DNA of 36,620 nucleotides from Acidobacteriota bacterium (GCA_022826195.1 JAJDVI010000095.1:1-36620); one strand, 5' to 3'. Positions 26,499 to 34,518 are shown, counted from the stretch's first letter. Numbers and translations are program-made. The notes: generated by a model from the letters alone, not told the origin.

Positions 26499-26746
26499 TG
26501 GCCGAGGGCCACCTCATCAGCATCGGCCTGCTCGCCGCGATGGTGGTCACGGCGGCGTGCGCGCTCGCCGTGAAGGACCTGTTGACCGCCGCGGCGCTCT
26601 TCGGCGCGTTCAGTTTCCTGACGGCCACCTGGTTCGCCCTGCTGGGGGCCGTTGACGTCGCCTTCACCGAAGCCTGCGTCGGCGGCGCGCTGACCACGAT
26701 CCTGTTCGTCTCCACCGCATTCCGAACCGGCCGGAGCTTCGACTGA
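26495..26746 (+). CDS. DUF4040 / MbhD-like antiporter subunit
   Basis: The 83-residue membrane protein corresponds to the MbhD subunit of the archaeal membrane-bound hydrogenase and to the DUF4040 part of the MrpA C-terminal region. It has three segments and the family core KDLLTAAALFGAF...VDVAFTEACVGGALTTILFV. The Glu in FTEA is conserved in the family and is thought to be part of the ion path. Here it is a free-standing gene, not a piece of a long MrpA. It starts at the first of two adjacent ATGs, overlapping the mrpG stop by four bases, and its own stop overlaps the next ATG. Confidence 0.85.
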   Translation: MMAEGHLISIGLLAAMVVTAACALAVKDLLTAAALFGAFSFLTATWFALLGAVDVAFTEACVGGALTTILFVSTAFRTGRSFD

Positions 26747-27582
26747 TGGGCTCGTCACCCCCACCGGGACGCGAGGCCACCCGCGTGCGGCGGCTGCTCG
26801 GCGCCGCCGCGTTTCCGGCGCTCTTCCTCGGGCTGGTGCTGGGAATGGCCGAGCTCCCCGAGTTCGGCGATCCGGCATCCCCCGCGTCCACCCACGTCTC
26901 GCCCCGGTTCATCGAGGACGCCGCTGCCGAGACCGGCGCCGCCAACATGGTGACCGCGGTGCTGGCGGACTATCGCGGCTACGACACGCTCGGCGAAACG
27001 GCGGTCATCTTCGCGGCGGGGCTCGGCTGCCTGGTCATCCTCGCCGCCGCGGGAGGCCGGCCCAACCTGCCGGCCGCCGGCATGTCCCACCCGTTCGGGA
27101 GCGTCATCCTCGACGCCGCCACCCGCATCCTCGTCCCGGTGGTGCTGCTGTTCGCGGTGTACGTCCTGATCCACGGACACATCAGTCCCGGAGGCGGTTT
27201 CCAGGGCGGCGTCCTGTTCGGGTCCGGCCTCATCATGATGCGGCTCGTCTGGGGCCCGGCCCGCGAAGGCGGGGGGCGCCATCCGGACGTCCCCGCCTTC
27301 GGCCCGAGTCTCCGCGGCTCGCTGATCCTGGCCTGCGCCGGCATTCTCGGCTACGCCGGCATCGGTCTGGCCGCCATGGCGTTCGGGGGCGAGTTCCTGA
27401 ACTACGGGACGCTGCCGCTCGGGAGCGATCCGGCCCACGTGCGCGAACTCGCCACCCTCGGCATCGAGGCCGCGGTGTTCCTCACCGTCGCCGGCACGGT
27501 CGGCGTCCTCTTCGACACGATCAGCATCGGGATGCGGGAGAACGGGGTGCCGATCGGGAGCGGGCGAGGCCCTGGGGAATGA
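26746..27582 (+). CDS. mrpB: MbhE-MrpB fusion antiporter subunit
   Basis: The 278-residue protein joins two parts. Residues about 1-105 resemble MbhE and the very end of MrpA: a membrane segment, an external loop, then ANMVTAVLADYRGYDTLGET (66-85) and a second segment. Residues about 118-260 are MrpB/MnhB: SVILDAATRILVPVVLLFAVYVLIHGHISPGGGFQGG (120-156, with GHxSPGGGFQGG as signature), then two or three more segments ending in FLTVAGTVGVLFDTI. Classical MrpB is about 140 residues. Together with the preceding gene this supplies the whole C-terminal part of MrpA in separate pieces. ATG overlaps the previous stop; the last four bases overlap mrpC as ATGA. Confidence 0.85.
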   Translation: MGSSPPPGREATRVRRLLGAAAFPALFLGLVLGMAELPEFGDPASPASTHVSPRFIEDAAAETGAANMVTAVLADYRGYDTLGETAVIFAAGLGCLVILAAAGGRPNLPAAGMSHPFGSVILDAATRILVPVVLLFAVYVLIHGHISPGGGFQGGVLFGSGLIMMRLVWGPAREGGGRHPDVPAFGPSLRGSLILACAGILGYAGIGLAAMAFGGEFLNYGTLPLGSDPAHVRELATLGIEAAVFLTVAGTVGVLFDTISIGMRENGVPIGSGRGPGE

Positions 27583-27923
27583 CCACCTACGCCTTCGCCG
27601 CCGCGCTCTTCACCATCGGCCTCGCCGGCATGGCGCTGCTCCCGAACCTTCTCCGCAAGCTGCTCGCGATGAACGTGATGCAGGTCGCCGTCATCGTCTT
27701 CTTCGTCTCGCTGGCGTTCAAGGACGGAGCCACCGTCCCGATCCTCGGTGAGGGCGGGGCGCCCGTGGCGGCGGAGTTCATGAACCCCCTGCCGCACACC
27801 CTGATGCTCACCGCCATCGTGGTTTCGGTCTCGACCACCGGACTCGCGCTCGGGCTCCTCGTGCGGATCCGGAGCCGGTTCGAAACGCTCAACGAGCGCC
27901 GGCTGCTCGACAAGCTCCGTTAG
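27579..27923 (+). CDS. mrpC: cation/proton antiporter subunit MrpC (NuoK-like)
   Basis: The 114-residue, three-segment membrane protein is homologous to NuoK of Complex I and MbhG. Landmarks are GMALLPNLLRKLLAMNVMQVAVIVFFVSLAF and DPLPHTL-type segment NPLPHTLMLTAIVVSVSTTGLALGLLVRI, where PLPHTLMLTAIVV is diagnostic for MrpC. In the family it lines up carboxylates for proton movement beside MrpD. The ATG overlaps the mrpB stop; the next gene begins after a 22-base gap, the largest in the operon. Confidence 0.92.
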   Translation: MTTYAFAAALFTIGLAGMALLPNLLRKLLAMNVMQVAVIVFFVSLAFKDGATVPILGEGGAPVAAEFMNPLPHTLMLTAIVVSVSTTGLALGLLVRIRSRFETLNERRLLDKLR

Positions 27924-27945
27924 TCGCCGGGAGCGATCGGGACCA

Positions 27946-29478
27946 GTGCGAGACGTCCTCCCCGGCCTGCTGGTCGCGCTGCCGCTCCTGGGGGCGGCGC
28001 TCATCCCCCTGCTCGCGGCCCTGTCCCGCCGCCCCACCCGCGCCGCCGCCCTCGCGCTCCACGCCGCCATCCTTGCCGCGGCGCTCGGCCTCTTCGGGTC
28101 GGCGGCGGCTGACGGACCGATTCGCTACGCGGTGGGAGGCTGGCCCGGGCCCTGGGGCATCGAGCTCTGGTTCGACGGGCTGAGCACGCTCATCGCGGTG
28201 CTGGTGGCCGGAATGGCCTGTTTCGCGTCGTTCGCGCAGACCTTCGGCGCGGACCGGAACGGGGCGGCGCCGGCTTCGACCCCGCTCCGGGAAGGCCTGC
28301 TGCGGGGCGCCCTCCTGCTCCTGGTCGGAGGGCTGCTCGGCATCGTCGCCACCCGGGACGTCTTCAACCTCTTCGTCTTTCTCGAGATCTCGTCGCTCGC
28401 CGCCTACACGCTGGTCGCCTCGGGAGAGGGCCGGGGCGCGGTGGCGGCCTTCCGCTACCTGCTGGCCGGCACCGCCGCCGGCTCGCTCTATCTCTTCGGG
28501 GTCGGTTTCCTCTACGCGCTCACCGGCACGCTGAACATGGACGACCTCGCGGCCCGGCTGCCTTCCGTCGAAGCGGACGCGGCGCTCACCGTCGCGGTCG
28601 TCCTGATCGCGGTGGGGCTCTCCATCAAGGCGGCGCTGTTCCCCCTGCACGGCTGGCTCCCCGACACCTACGTCTACACGCCGACCCCCGCGGCGGGATT
28701 CATCGCCGCCGTCATGGCCAAGGTCAGCGCCTACGCGCTCCTCCGGCTGCTCGGCGAAGTGCTGGCCGGGACCGAGGCGGGGGCGGTGGTGCTCGAAGTC
28801 ATGATCTGGCTCGGGGTGGCGGGAGTCGTGGCCGGCGGGGCCCTGGCGGTGGCCCAGCGGGCGGTGACCCGCATGCTGGCCTGGTCCAGCATCTCCGCGA
28901 TGGGAATGATCCTCATCGGAGTGGGGATGGGATCCGCGCTCGCCATCACCGGCGCCCTCTTCCACATGGCGGCGCACGCCCTCGCCAAGGGATGTCTCTT
29001 CTTCGGCGCCGGCGGGATTCGCAGCTTCGAGGACGGGGACGAGGTGGGGCGCTGGGCCGGTCTCGGCTCCCGGGCGCCCTGGACCCTGGCGGCCCTGACG
29101 GTGGCCGCGCTCTCCATGATCGGCATCCCGCCGACCGCCGGGTTCTTCTCGAAGTACTACCTGCTCTCCGCTTCGGTCGAGGCCGGAGGGCCGGCGGGAA
29201 TCGCGGCCTTCGCGGCGATCATCCTCTCCAGCCTGCTCGCCACGGTCTATTTCCTCCGCGTCCTCGAGGCCGCCTGGTTCCGGGCGCCGGCGGAAGCGCC
29301 CGACCGAGCCGCTTCCGCAGAGCCGCCCGGCCCGGTCCTCCCGCTGCCACTCGCGGCGCCGGTCGTCGGGCTCGCCGTCCTGGTGCTGCTGACCGGAATC
29401 TTCGCGCATCCGTTCGAACGCCACGTCCTCCCTGACTGGGAGTCCGGCGCCGCGCGCATCGCCGCCGAGGCCCCGTGA
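27946..29478 (+). CDS. mrpD: antiporter-like membrane subunit 1 (MrpD/NuoN-like)
   Basis: The 510-residue protein has about 14 membrane segments and is homologous to MrpD and to NuoL/M/N of Complex I. The charged residues that carry protons in this family are present: Glu147 in FVFLEISS (TM5 position), Lys228 in LSIKAALFPLHGWLP (broken helix TM7), Lys259 in VMAKVSAY (TM8) and Lys348 in HALAKGCLF (TM12). The GTG start gives a normal N-terminal segment. It directly follows mrpC, as in canonical mrp operons, so this is the best candidate for MrpD itself. A 4-base overlap (GTGA) joins it to the second antiporter-like gene. Confidence 0.9.
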   Translation: MRDVLPGLLVALPLLGAALIPLLAALSRRPTRAAALALHAAILAAALGLFGSAAADGPIRYAVGGWPGPWGIELWFDGLSTLIAVLVAGMACFASFAQTFGADRNGAAPASTPLREGLLRGALLLLVGGLLGIVATRDVFNLFVFLEISSLAAYTLVASGEGRGAVAAFRYLLAGTAAGSLYLFGVGFLYALTGTLNMDDLAARLPSVEADAALTVAVVLIAVGLSIKAALFPLHGWLPDTYVYTPTPAAGFIAAVMAKVSAYALLRLLGEVLAGTEAGAVVLEVMIWLGVAGVVAGGALAVAQRAVTRMLAWSSISAMGMILIGVGMGSALAITGALFHMAAHALAKGCLFFGAGGIRSFEDGDEVGRWAGLGSRAPWTLAALTVAALSMIGIPPTAGFFSKYYLLSASVEAGGPAGIAAFAAIILSSLLATVYFLRVLEAAWFRAPAEAPDRAASAEPPGPVLPLPLAAPVVGLAVLVLLTGIFAHPFERHVLPDWESGAARIAAEAP

Positions 29479-30983
29479 CCGAGATCGTTTCCCTCCGCCC
29501 GCTGCTCGCCGTCGGGGCGGGACTGGCCGTGGTGCTGCCGATCCTCCTCAGCGGCCGGCGTCCCGCGCTCCGCGAGGCGTGGACCTTCGCGGCGGGGGCC
29601 GTCCAGCTCGGCGCCGCGGTGTCCATGCTCCCCGCCGCCTTCGCGGGCGCCGCCCACATCAGTCCGGCCCTGCCCCTGCTTCCGGGAATGCCCCTCCAGT
29701 TCCGGGCCGACCCGCTGGGTCTCCTCTTCCTGACGCTCTCCTCGATCCTCTGGCTCGCCACCTCGAGCTATTCGGTGGGATACCTCCGCAGCCTGGGGCT
29801 CAAGCACCAGACCGGTTACTTCGCGGCGTTCGCGGCCGCGGTGGCCGCCGCCGCGGGCGTCGCGCTCGCCGCCAACCTGGTGACCTTCCTGATCTGCTAC
29901 GAGGTGCTCACGCTCGCGACGTGGCCGCTGGTGGTGCACAAGCGGACCTCCGGAGTGCTCGGTTCCGGGCGGTCCTACCTGGCCTACACGCTGATCGCGG
30001 GTCAGTTGCTCCTGGGCGCCGTCGTCTGGGCGGGGATGCTGGCGCCCGGCGCGCAGTTCACGCCGGGGGGCTTCCTCGCCGGCGCCGCCTCCGACGGCAT
30101 CCTGCGCGTCCTCTTCGTGCTCCTTCTGGTGGGGGTCGGCTCGAAGGCCGCGGTATTCCCGCTGCACGGCTGGCTGCCCGCAGCCATGGTGGCGCCCACC
30201 CCGGTGAGCGCTCTGCTCCACGCGGTCGCGGTGGTGAAGGCGGGGGCGTTCGGCGTGCTGCGGCTGACCGGCTGGGTCTTCGGTCCCGACCTGATGCACG
30301 ACCTGGGACTCTCGCTCCCGCTCGCCCTGCTCGCCGCGGGCACCATCCTGATGGCCTCGCTGCGCGCGCTCGGCGAGGACCACTTCAAGCGCCGGCTCGC
30401 CTACTCGACCATCAGCCAGCTCAGTTACATCGTGCTCGGAGGCGCCATCGGCACCCCGCTGGCACTCGCCGGCGCGGCGTTCCACATCGTCGCCCACGGG
30501 TTCCTGAAGATCACCCTCTTCTTCTGCGCCGGCTCGGTCTATGCCGCCACCGGCAGGGAACACATCTCGCAATTGTCCGGGCTCGGCCGGGCGATGCCGT
30601 TCACCTTCGCCGCCTTCGCGGTCGGCGCGCTCGGGATGGCGGGCATTCCCCTCCTCCCGGGGTTCATCAGCAAGTGGAACCTGGCGCTCGGCGCGCTCGA
30701 CGATCACCAGGTCTGGGTAGTGGCGCTCCTCGTGGTCAGCGGGCTGCTGAACCTGGCCTACTACCTGCCGATCCTGCGGATCGCGGTCTTCGAAGCGGGC
30801 GACGGCCGCCGCGTCCGGGAGCCGTCGGCCTGGCTGGTGGCGCCGCCGGTCTTCGCCGCGCTGGCGGCCATCGTGCTGGGGATGGCCCCCGACGCGGCCG
30901 CCCGCTTCTGGTTCCTCGCGGAGTCGGCGGCGCGGAGCGTCGCCGCGCACGCTCCCCAGTTCCTCACCCGGGGTCTGCCGTGA
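29475..30983 (+). CDS. antiporter-like membrane subunit 2 (NuoM/MrpD family)
   Basis: The 502-residue polytopic protein is a second member of the proton-conducting NuoL/M/N family. The key residues are intact: Glu143 in LICYEVLT, Lys224 in GVGSKAAVFPLHGWLP, Lys255 in VVKAGAFGV and Lys345 in HGFLKITLFF. The loop PAAMVAPTPVSALLHAVAVVKAG is the usual family signature. It differs clearly in sequence from its neighbours, so it is not a recent duplicate. In classical Mrp one of the two large subunits is the N-terminal part of MrpA; here MrpA is missing and this gene or the third may take that place. It overlaps the genes on both sides by four bases. Confidence 0.88.
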   Translation: MTEIVSLRPLLAVGAGLAVVLPILLSGRRPALREAWTFAAGAVQLGAAVSMLPAAFAGAAHISPALPLLPGMPLQFRADPLGLLFLTLSSILWLATSSYSVGYLRSLGLKHQTGYFAAFAAAVAAAAGVALAANLVTFLICYEVLTLATWPLVVHKRTSGVLGSGRSYLAYTLIAGQLLLGAVVWAGMLAPGAQFTPGGFLAGAASDGILRVLFVLLLVGVGSKAAVFPLHGWLPAAMVAPTPVSALLHAVAVVKAGAFGVLRLTGWVFGPDLMHDLGLSLPLALLAAGTILMASLRALGEDHFKRRLAYSTISQLSYIVLGGAIGTPLALAGAAFHIVAHGFLKITLFFCAGSVYAATGREHISQLSGLGRAMPFTFAAFAVGALGMAGIPLLPGFISKWNLALGALDDHQVWVVALLVVSGLLNLAYYLPILRIAVFEAGDGRRVREPSAWLVAPPVFAALAAIVLGMAPDAAARFWFLAESAARSVAAHAPQFLTRGLP

Positions 30984-31210
30984 GCCGGCGGACGGCGGCC
31001 GGACTGGGCATCGTCATCGCGGCGCTCGCCGCGCTGGACGTGTTGGGATTCCTTTCGGGATCCGAACACCACGGCGGGTTCTGGAACAGCGTGCCGCTGG
31101 GCGACCTCGCCCTCGGGGTGCTCGGGGCGGGCGTTCTCGTGTGGTTCGCGAAACGGATCCTGAAGCGGCTGCTCTCCCGCCCGGAGAGCTACTACGACGG
31201 AGCGAACTAG
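30980..31210 (+). CDS. small membrane protein inside the antiporter operon
   Basis: This 76-residue protein starts with a GTG that overlaps the preceding stop as GTGA and ends six bases before the next ATG, so it is clearly part of the operon. It has two predicted membrane segments (about 7-26 and 42-60) separated by SGSEHHGGFWNSVPLGD, and a basic C-terminal end RILKRLLSRPESYYDGAN likely facing the cytoplasm. I do not recognise a family. Its place between the second and third large antiporter subunits suggests an accessory or assembly subunit, loosely comparable with the small MbhI subunit of Mbh, but no sequence match is claimed. It is easy to miss because the frame is open far upstream inside the previous gene. 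Confidence 0.8.
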   Translation: MSRRTAAGLGIVIAALAALDVLGFLSGSEHHGGFWNSVPLGDLALGVLGAGVLVWFAKRILKRLLSRPESYYDGAN

Positions 31211-31216
31211 CCCGCC

Positions 31217-32932
31217 ATGAGCGCCCTCTTCCTGCATCCCGCCTTCTGGCTCTTCGCCGGCGTGCTGGTCGTATTCGCGAACCGGCGGCGGATGCCCGGG
31301 GTGCCGGTCGGCGTGATCGTGGCGCTGGGGGCGCTGCTCGCGCTGGTGCGGGGGGTCGAAGGCACCCTCGAGACGACCGTCGCCGGTTTCCGGCTCGTCT
31401 GGTTCCACGCGGACCGGCTGAGCCTGCTCTTTGCGCTCGTCTTCGCCATCGTGGCGCTTCTCGGCTTCCTCTACGGGTCGCACCGGATGCGCGCCGGCGA
31501 AACGGTGGCGGCGCTGCTCTACGCCGGTTCCGCGATCGCCACCGCGCTGGCGGGCGACTGGATCACCTTCTTCGTCTTCTGGGAGGCGATGGCGCTGTCC
31601 TCCCTCGCCCTGATCTGGCAGGGAGGCACCGCCGGAGCCCGGCGGGCGGGAATGCGCTACCTCCTCGTCCACGCCACCGGCGGAGCCCTGCTCTTCGCCG
31701 GCATCGCCCTCCACCTGGCCGGCGGGGGCGAAACCTCGCTGGGCGCGCTGGCTTCGGACGCGCCCCCGTTCTGGCTGATCCTGGGCGCGGTGGCCATCAA
31801 CGCCGCCATCCCGCCGCTCCACGCCTGGCTGACCGACGCCTATCCGGAGGCTTCGACGTCGGGCTCCGTCTTCCTTTCCGCCTTCACCACCAAGACCGCG
31901 GTCTACGCGCTCCTGCGGCTCTTCCCGGGAACCGAGATCCTGGTGCCGCTCGGGGCCGCGATGGCGCTCTACGGCGTCGTCTTCGCGGTCATCGAGAACG
32001 ACATCCGGCGGCTGCTCGGGTACCACATCGTGAGCCAGGTCGGCTACATGGTGGCGGCGGTGGGCATCGGCACCCCGCTGGCGCTGAACGGCGCCGCGTC
32101 GCACGCGTTCTCCCACATTCTCTACAAGGCGCTCCTCTTCATGGGGGCGGGGGCCGCCATCGAAGCCACCGGTCTCCGCCGTCTCTCCGACCTGGGAGGC
32201 ATCTCCCGGCAGATGCGCTTCGCGGTCGCCATGTACGCGGTCGGGGCCCTCTCGATCTCCGGCGCCCCGCTCTTCAACGGCTTCATCAGCAAGTCCATGA
32301 TCGTCAGCGCCGCCGGCGAGGAACACCTCCTCTGGACCGAGCTGCTGCTCGTGCTCGCGGCCGTCGGGACGTTCCTTTCCGTCGGCCTGAAGCTGCCCTG
32401 GTTCGCGTTCTTCGGGGAACGGCGCGGGGTCGCCGTCCGGCCGCTGCCGACGAACCTGCTCGCGGCCATGGGGATCGGCGGCGGCCTCTGCCTCCTCTAC
32501 GGGCTCTTCCCGCACCTCCTCTACAGCCGGCTGCCGTACCTCGCGACCTACGCGCCCTACACCCTGGACCACGTCGTCTCGACGGCCCAACTGCTCCTCG
32601 CCACCGGGTTCGTGTTCTACCTCGCCCGGAAGACGCTCACGCCGTCGCCGGGCCTGGCGCTCGATACCGACTGGCTCTACCGGATCCCCCTCGCCCGGGC
32701 GGTCGCCGCCGTCACCGGGGCGCTCGGGACCGTCGGCCCCGTGGTGAGCACCCTGCGCGGTGAGGCGGTGACGCGGCTCGACACCGCGGCGCGCCGGCTG
32801 GCGGCGTCGGGAGCCCTCCCACGGCGGCGGGAGAGCTTCGCCTTCCGGGCCTCCATCGGCTGGACGGTGCTGTTCGCGGCGGTGGCCGTGGTGATCACCT
32901 GGATCGTGGTGTGGCTGCGGAACCTCGGATAG
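31217..32932 (+). CDS. antiporter-like membrane subunit 3 (NuoL/MrpD family)
   Basis: The 571-residue protein is a third member of the NuoL/M/N family, with a C-terminal extension of about 90 residues ending in one more membrane segment (ASIGWTVLFAAVAVVITWIVVWL). Glu123 (FVFWEAMA), Lys226 (FTTKTAVY) and Lys304 (HILYKALLF) match the TM5, TM8 and TM12 charges. The TM7 broken helix reads VAINAAIPPLHAWLTDAYPEA: Asn195 replaces the Lys seen in the other two. This may reduce or reroute proton transfer through this subunit. HAWLTDAYPEASTSGSVFLSAFTTK is otherwise a typical signature. It ends the operon; a GC hairpin lies about 35 bases downstream. Confidence 0.9.
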   Translation: MSALFLHPAFWLFAGVLVVFANRRRMPGVPVGVIVALGALLALVRGVEGTLETTVAGFRLVWFHADRLSLLFALVFAIVALLGFLYGSHRMRAGETVAALLYAGSAIATALAGDWITFFVFWEAMALSSLALIWQGGTAGARRAGMRYLLVHATGGALLFAGIALHLAGGGETSLGALASDAPPFWLILGAVAINAAIPPLHAWLTDAYPEASTSGSVFLSAFTTKTAVYALLRLFPGTEILVPLGAAMALYGVVFAVIENDIRRLLGYHIVSQVGYMVAAVGIGTPLALNGAASHAFSHILYKALLFMGAGAAIEATGLRRLSDLGGISRQMRFAVAMYAVGALSISGAPLFNGFISKSMIVSAAGEEHLLWTELLLVLAAVGTFLSVGLKLPWFAFFGERRGVAVRPLPTNLLAAMGIGGGLCLLYGLFPHLLYSRLPYLATYAPYTLDHVVSTAQLLLATGFVFYLARKTLTPSPGLALDTDWLYRIPLARAVAAVTGALGTVGPVVSTLRGEAVTRLDTAARRLAASGALPRRRESFAFRASIGWTVLFAAVAVVITWIVVWLRNLG

Positions 32933-32967
32933 GAGTCCGGCGTAGACAGGGGAGAGTGTTCCGACGA

Positions 32968-32986
32968 CCCTCGCCCCGGGGGAGGG
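32968..32986. other. GC hairpin after the antiporter operon
   Basis: CCCTC and GAGGG enclose a GC-rich interior that pairs further, giving a short strong stem 36 bases after the last antiporter gene. No T-run follows, so it is at most a weak or factor-assisted terminator. Confidence 0.3.
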
Positions 32987-33032
32987 CCATGCCGCGGGCG
33001 GCAGTCGTGCGGCGCTAAGGTTCAGGGGCGTC

Positions 33033-33476
33033 ATGCGGCCGGCACGGTGGCTCTGGCCAGCCCTCCTGGGGATCGCGGCAGTCCTGCTGATCCTGCGGCC
33101 GTGGGCCGGGGAAGCGCCCGCTCCACCGGAGGCGGCCGATCCGCTCATTGAGGCCGAAGCGCTCTACGAAGAGGCGATCGGGGATCTGGAATCGGCGCTC
33201 CGCTCCGCGGACTCCGAGGGGTTCGGGGACCTGCACGCGGCGATGGAGCAGGAGCGGCAGGCGCTCGACGCCGCGATCGCCGACAGCCGGCGGCGCGCCG
33301 CCGCCGCCCCCGATGACGAAGAAGCCCAGGAAACCCTGTTTGAAAGCCTGCGCCGAAAGCTGGACCTGTTCCACAACACCCTGATGCTCATGCGGGACAT
33401 GGAACGCGGCGACAGCGAAACGGCCCAGGATCGGATTGACGCCATTTCGGGGCGTGGACGCCCCGACACCGATTGA
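33033..33476 (+). CDS. small membrane-anchored coiled-coil protein
   Basis: The 147-residue protein has one N-terminal membrane segment (about 6-22, LWPALLGIAAVLLILRP) followed by a Pro-rich linker and a charged helical region (about 38-130) with heptad-like Leu and Ala spacing, including EALYEEAIGDLESAL, MEQERQALDAAIADSRRRA and ESLRRKLDLFHNTLMLMRDM. The C-terminal half resembles helical bundles of anti-sigma-like or heavy-metal-sensing small proteins, but I cannot name a family. AGGGG lies five bases before the ATG, and TAAGGT at 33016-33021 is a possible -10. It sits 91 bases upstream of a DUF4097 gene, and such pairs often belong to envelope-stress loci. That link is inference only. Confidence 0.75.
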   Translation: MRPARWLWPALLGIAAVLLILRPWAGEAPAPPEAADPLIEAEALYEEAIGDLESALRSADSEGFGDLHAAMEQERQALDAAIADSRRRAAAAPDDEEAQETLFESLRRKLDLFHNTLMLMRDMERGDSETAQDRIDAISGRGRPDTD

Positions 33477-33567
33477 CCATGCAGCGACCGAGTTTGCGGA
33501 ACGATCCGCCCGATCCTCATGCGGTGGCGCGCCGCCAGGCGATGGGTCCGCCAAGGAGCAACCTGTG

Positions 33568-34518
33568 ATGATGACTACTCCCAATCCCGGGCAAGGATCT
33601 TGCCGCCGCGCCGTACCAGCGGCGGCGCTGTTCCTGGCCGGCTCCCAACTGGCGCTCGCGCAGCCCCTGACGGAGCGGGTGGAACACGCGGTGGAGATCC
33701 CCAGGAACGCCCGGATCTCGATCATGAACTTCGCCGGGCACGTGGAAGTGCACGGCACCGACCCCGGCGAGGACTCGACGCTCCGCGTGATCGGCGTCAA
33801 GCGGCTCGAGGCGGAACTCCCGGCCGAGGAGGCAGAACGCATCTTCGAACAGGTGAACCTGGACCTGCGGCGGCGCGGCAGGCGCATCCACATCGGTCCC
33901 AATCGGCCGCGAGGTGACCGGGGCCGGCCTTCCGGGGACCGGCGAGAGTCCCCGCCCATCACCGAGGTCCGGCCACCCCGGCGCATTCCCCCCGTGTCGG
34001 TGGATCTGGAGGTCTGGCTCCCCGACGGCGCCTCCCTGGAGGTGCGGACGTTCACCGCGCCGATCACGATCGCCGGAATCGGCGCTCCGGACGGCGACTT
34101 CCTCCTCCGCAGCGTGAGCGGCCCCATCGAGATCCGGGACCTGGAGGTGGACGACCTGCGGGCGGAGACGGTCAGCGGCAACGTGACCCTCGCCGACGTC
34201 CGGGCCCATCGAGGGAGCTTCATGACCCTCACGGCGCCGATCCGGGTGACCGGCGCCCTGCAGCTCGACGGCTGGTACGAGTTCCAGACGCACTCGGGGG
34301 CGGTCCTGCTCGGACTCGGGTCGCTGGCCGGATTCACGGTCGCGGCCACCACCTATTCGGGTGAGATCCGGAGCGACCTGGAGTTCGAGGCGGAGCGGGA
34401 CAGCCGCAGCCTGGAGGGCCGCCACGGCTCAGGCGGACCGCAGATCAGCGTCAGCACCTTCGGCGGCTCCATCCACCTCGCCCCCGAGGCCGCCGCGATC
34501 CGCGACGTGGAGAGGTAG
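33568..34518 (+). CDS. exported DUF4097 family protein
   Basis: The 316-residue protein has a signal peptide (about 1-31, ending LALAQ) and a right-handed beta-helix-like domain of the DUF4097 type, built from repeated short strands: ISIMNFAGHVEVHG, VSVDLEVWLPDGASLEVRTFTAPITIAG, LLRSVSGPIEIRDLEVDDLRAETVSGNVTLADV and VAATTYSGEIRSDL, ending with ISVSTFGGSIHL. The repeated S-G-x-I/V pattern is the mark of the family, whose function is unknown; members often accompany sigma/anti-sigma systems. A polar Arg/Pro-rich insert lies at about 105-140. AAGGAG nine bases before the ATG at 33568 decides the start. The stop codon abuts the convergent permease stop with no gap. Confidence 0.85.
   Translation: MMTTPNPGQGSCRRAVPAAALFLAGSQLALAQPLTERVEHAVEIPRNARISIMNFAGHVEVHGTDPGEDSTLRVIGVKRLEAELPAEEAERIFEQVNLDLRRRGRRIHIGPNRPRGDRGRPSGDRRESPPITEVRPPRRIPPVSVDLEVWLPDGASLEVRTFTAPITIAGIGAPDGDFLLRSVSGPIEIRDLEVDDLRAETVSGNVTLADVRAHRGSFMTLTAPIRVTGALQLDGWYEFQTHSGAVLLGLGSLAGFTVAATTYSGEIRSDLEFEAERDSRSLEGRHGSGGPQISVSTFGGSIHLAPEAAAIRDVER

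Noticed and set aside
27889..30950. Long minus-strand frames opposite the antiporter genes
   Set aside because: They are complements of membrane protein genes, rich in Arg, Glu, Gly and Gln, with no hydrophobic segments or motifs.
25367..32932. Energy-converting hydrogenase or Complex I operon
   Set aside because: No [NiFe] large or small subunit, ferredoxin-like or NuoB/C/D/H/I-type genes are present; MrpE, F and G point to an antiporter.
33479..33568. A 29-residue ORF between the coiled-coil and DUF4097 genes as a genuine gene
   Set aside because: It lacks a ribosome site and conserved features; only the TGATG overlap is suggestive, so it is mentioned in a finding and not called as a gene.
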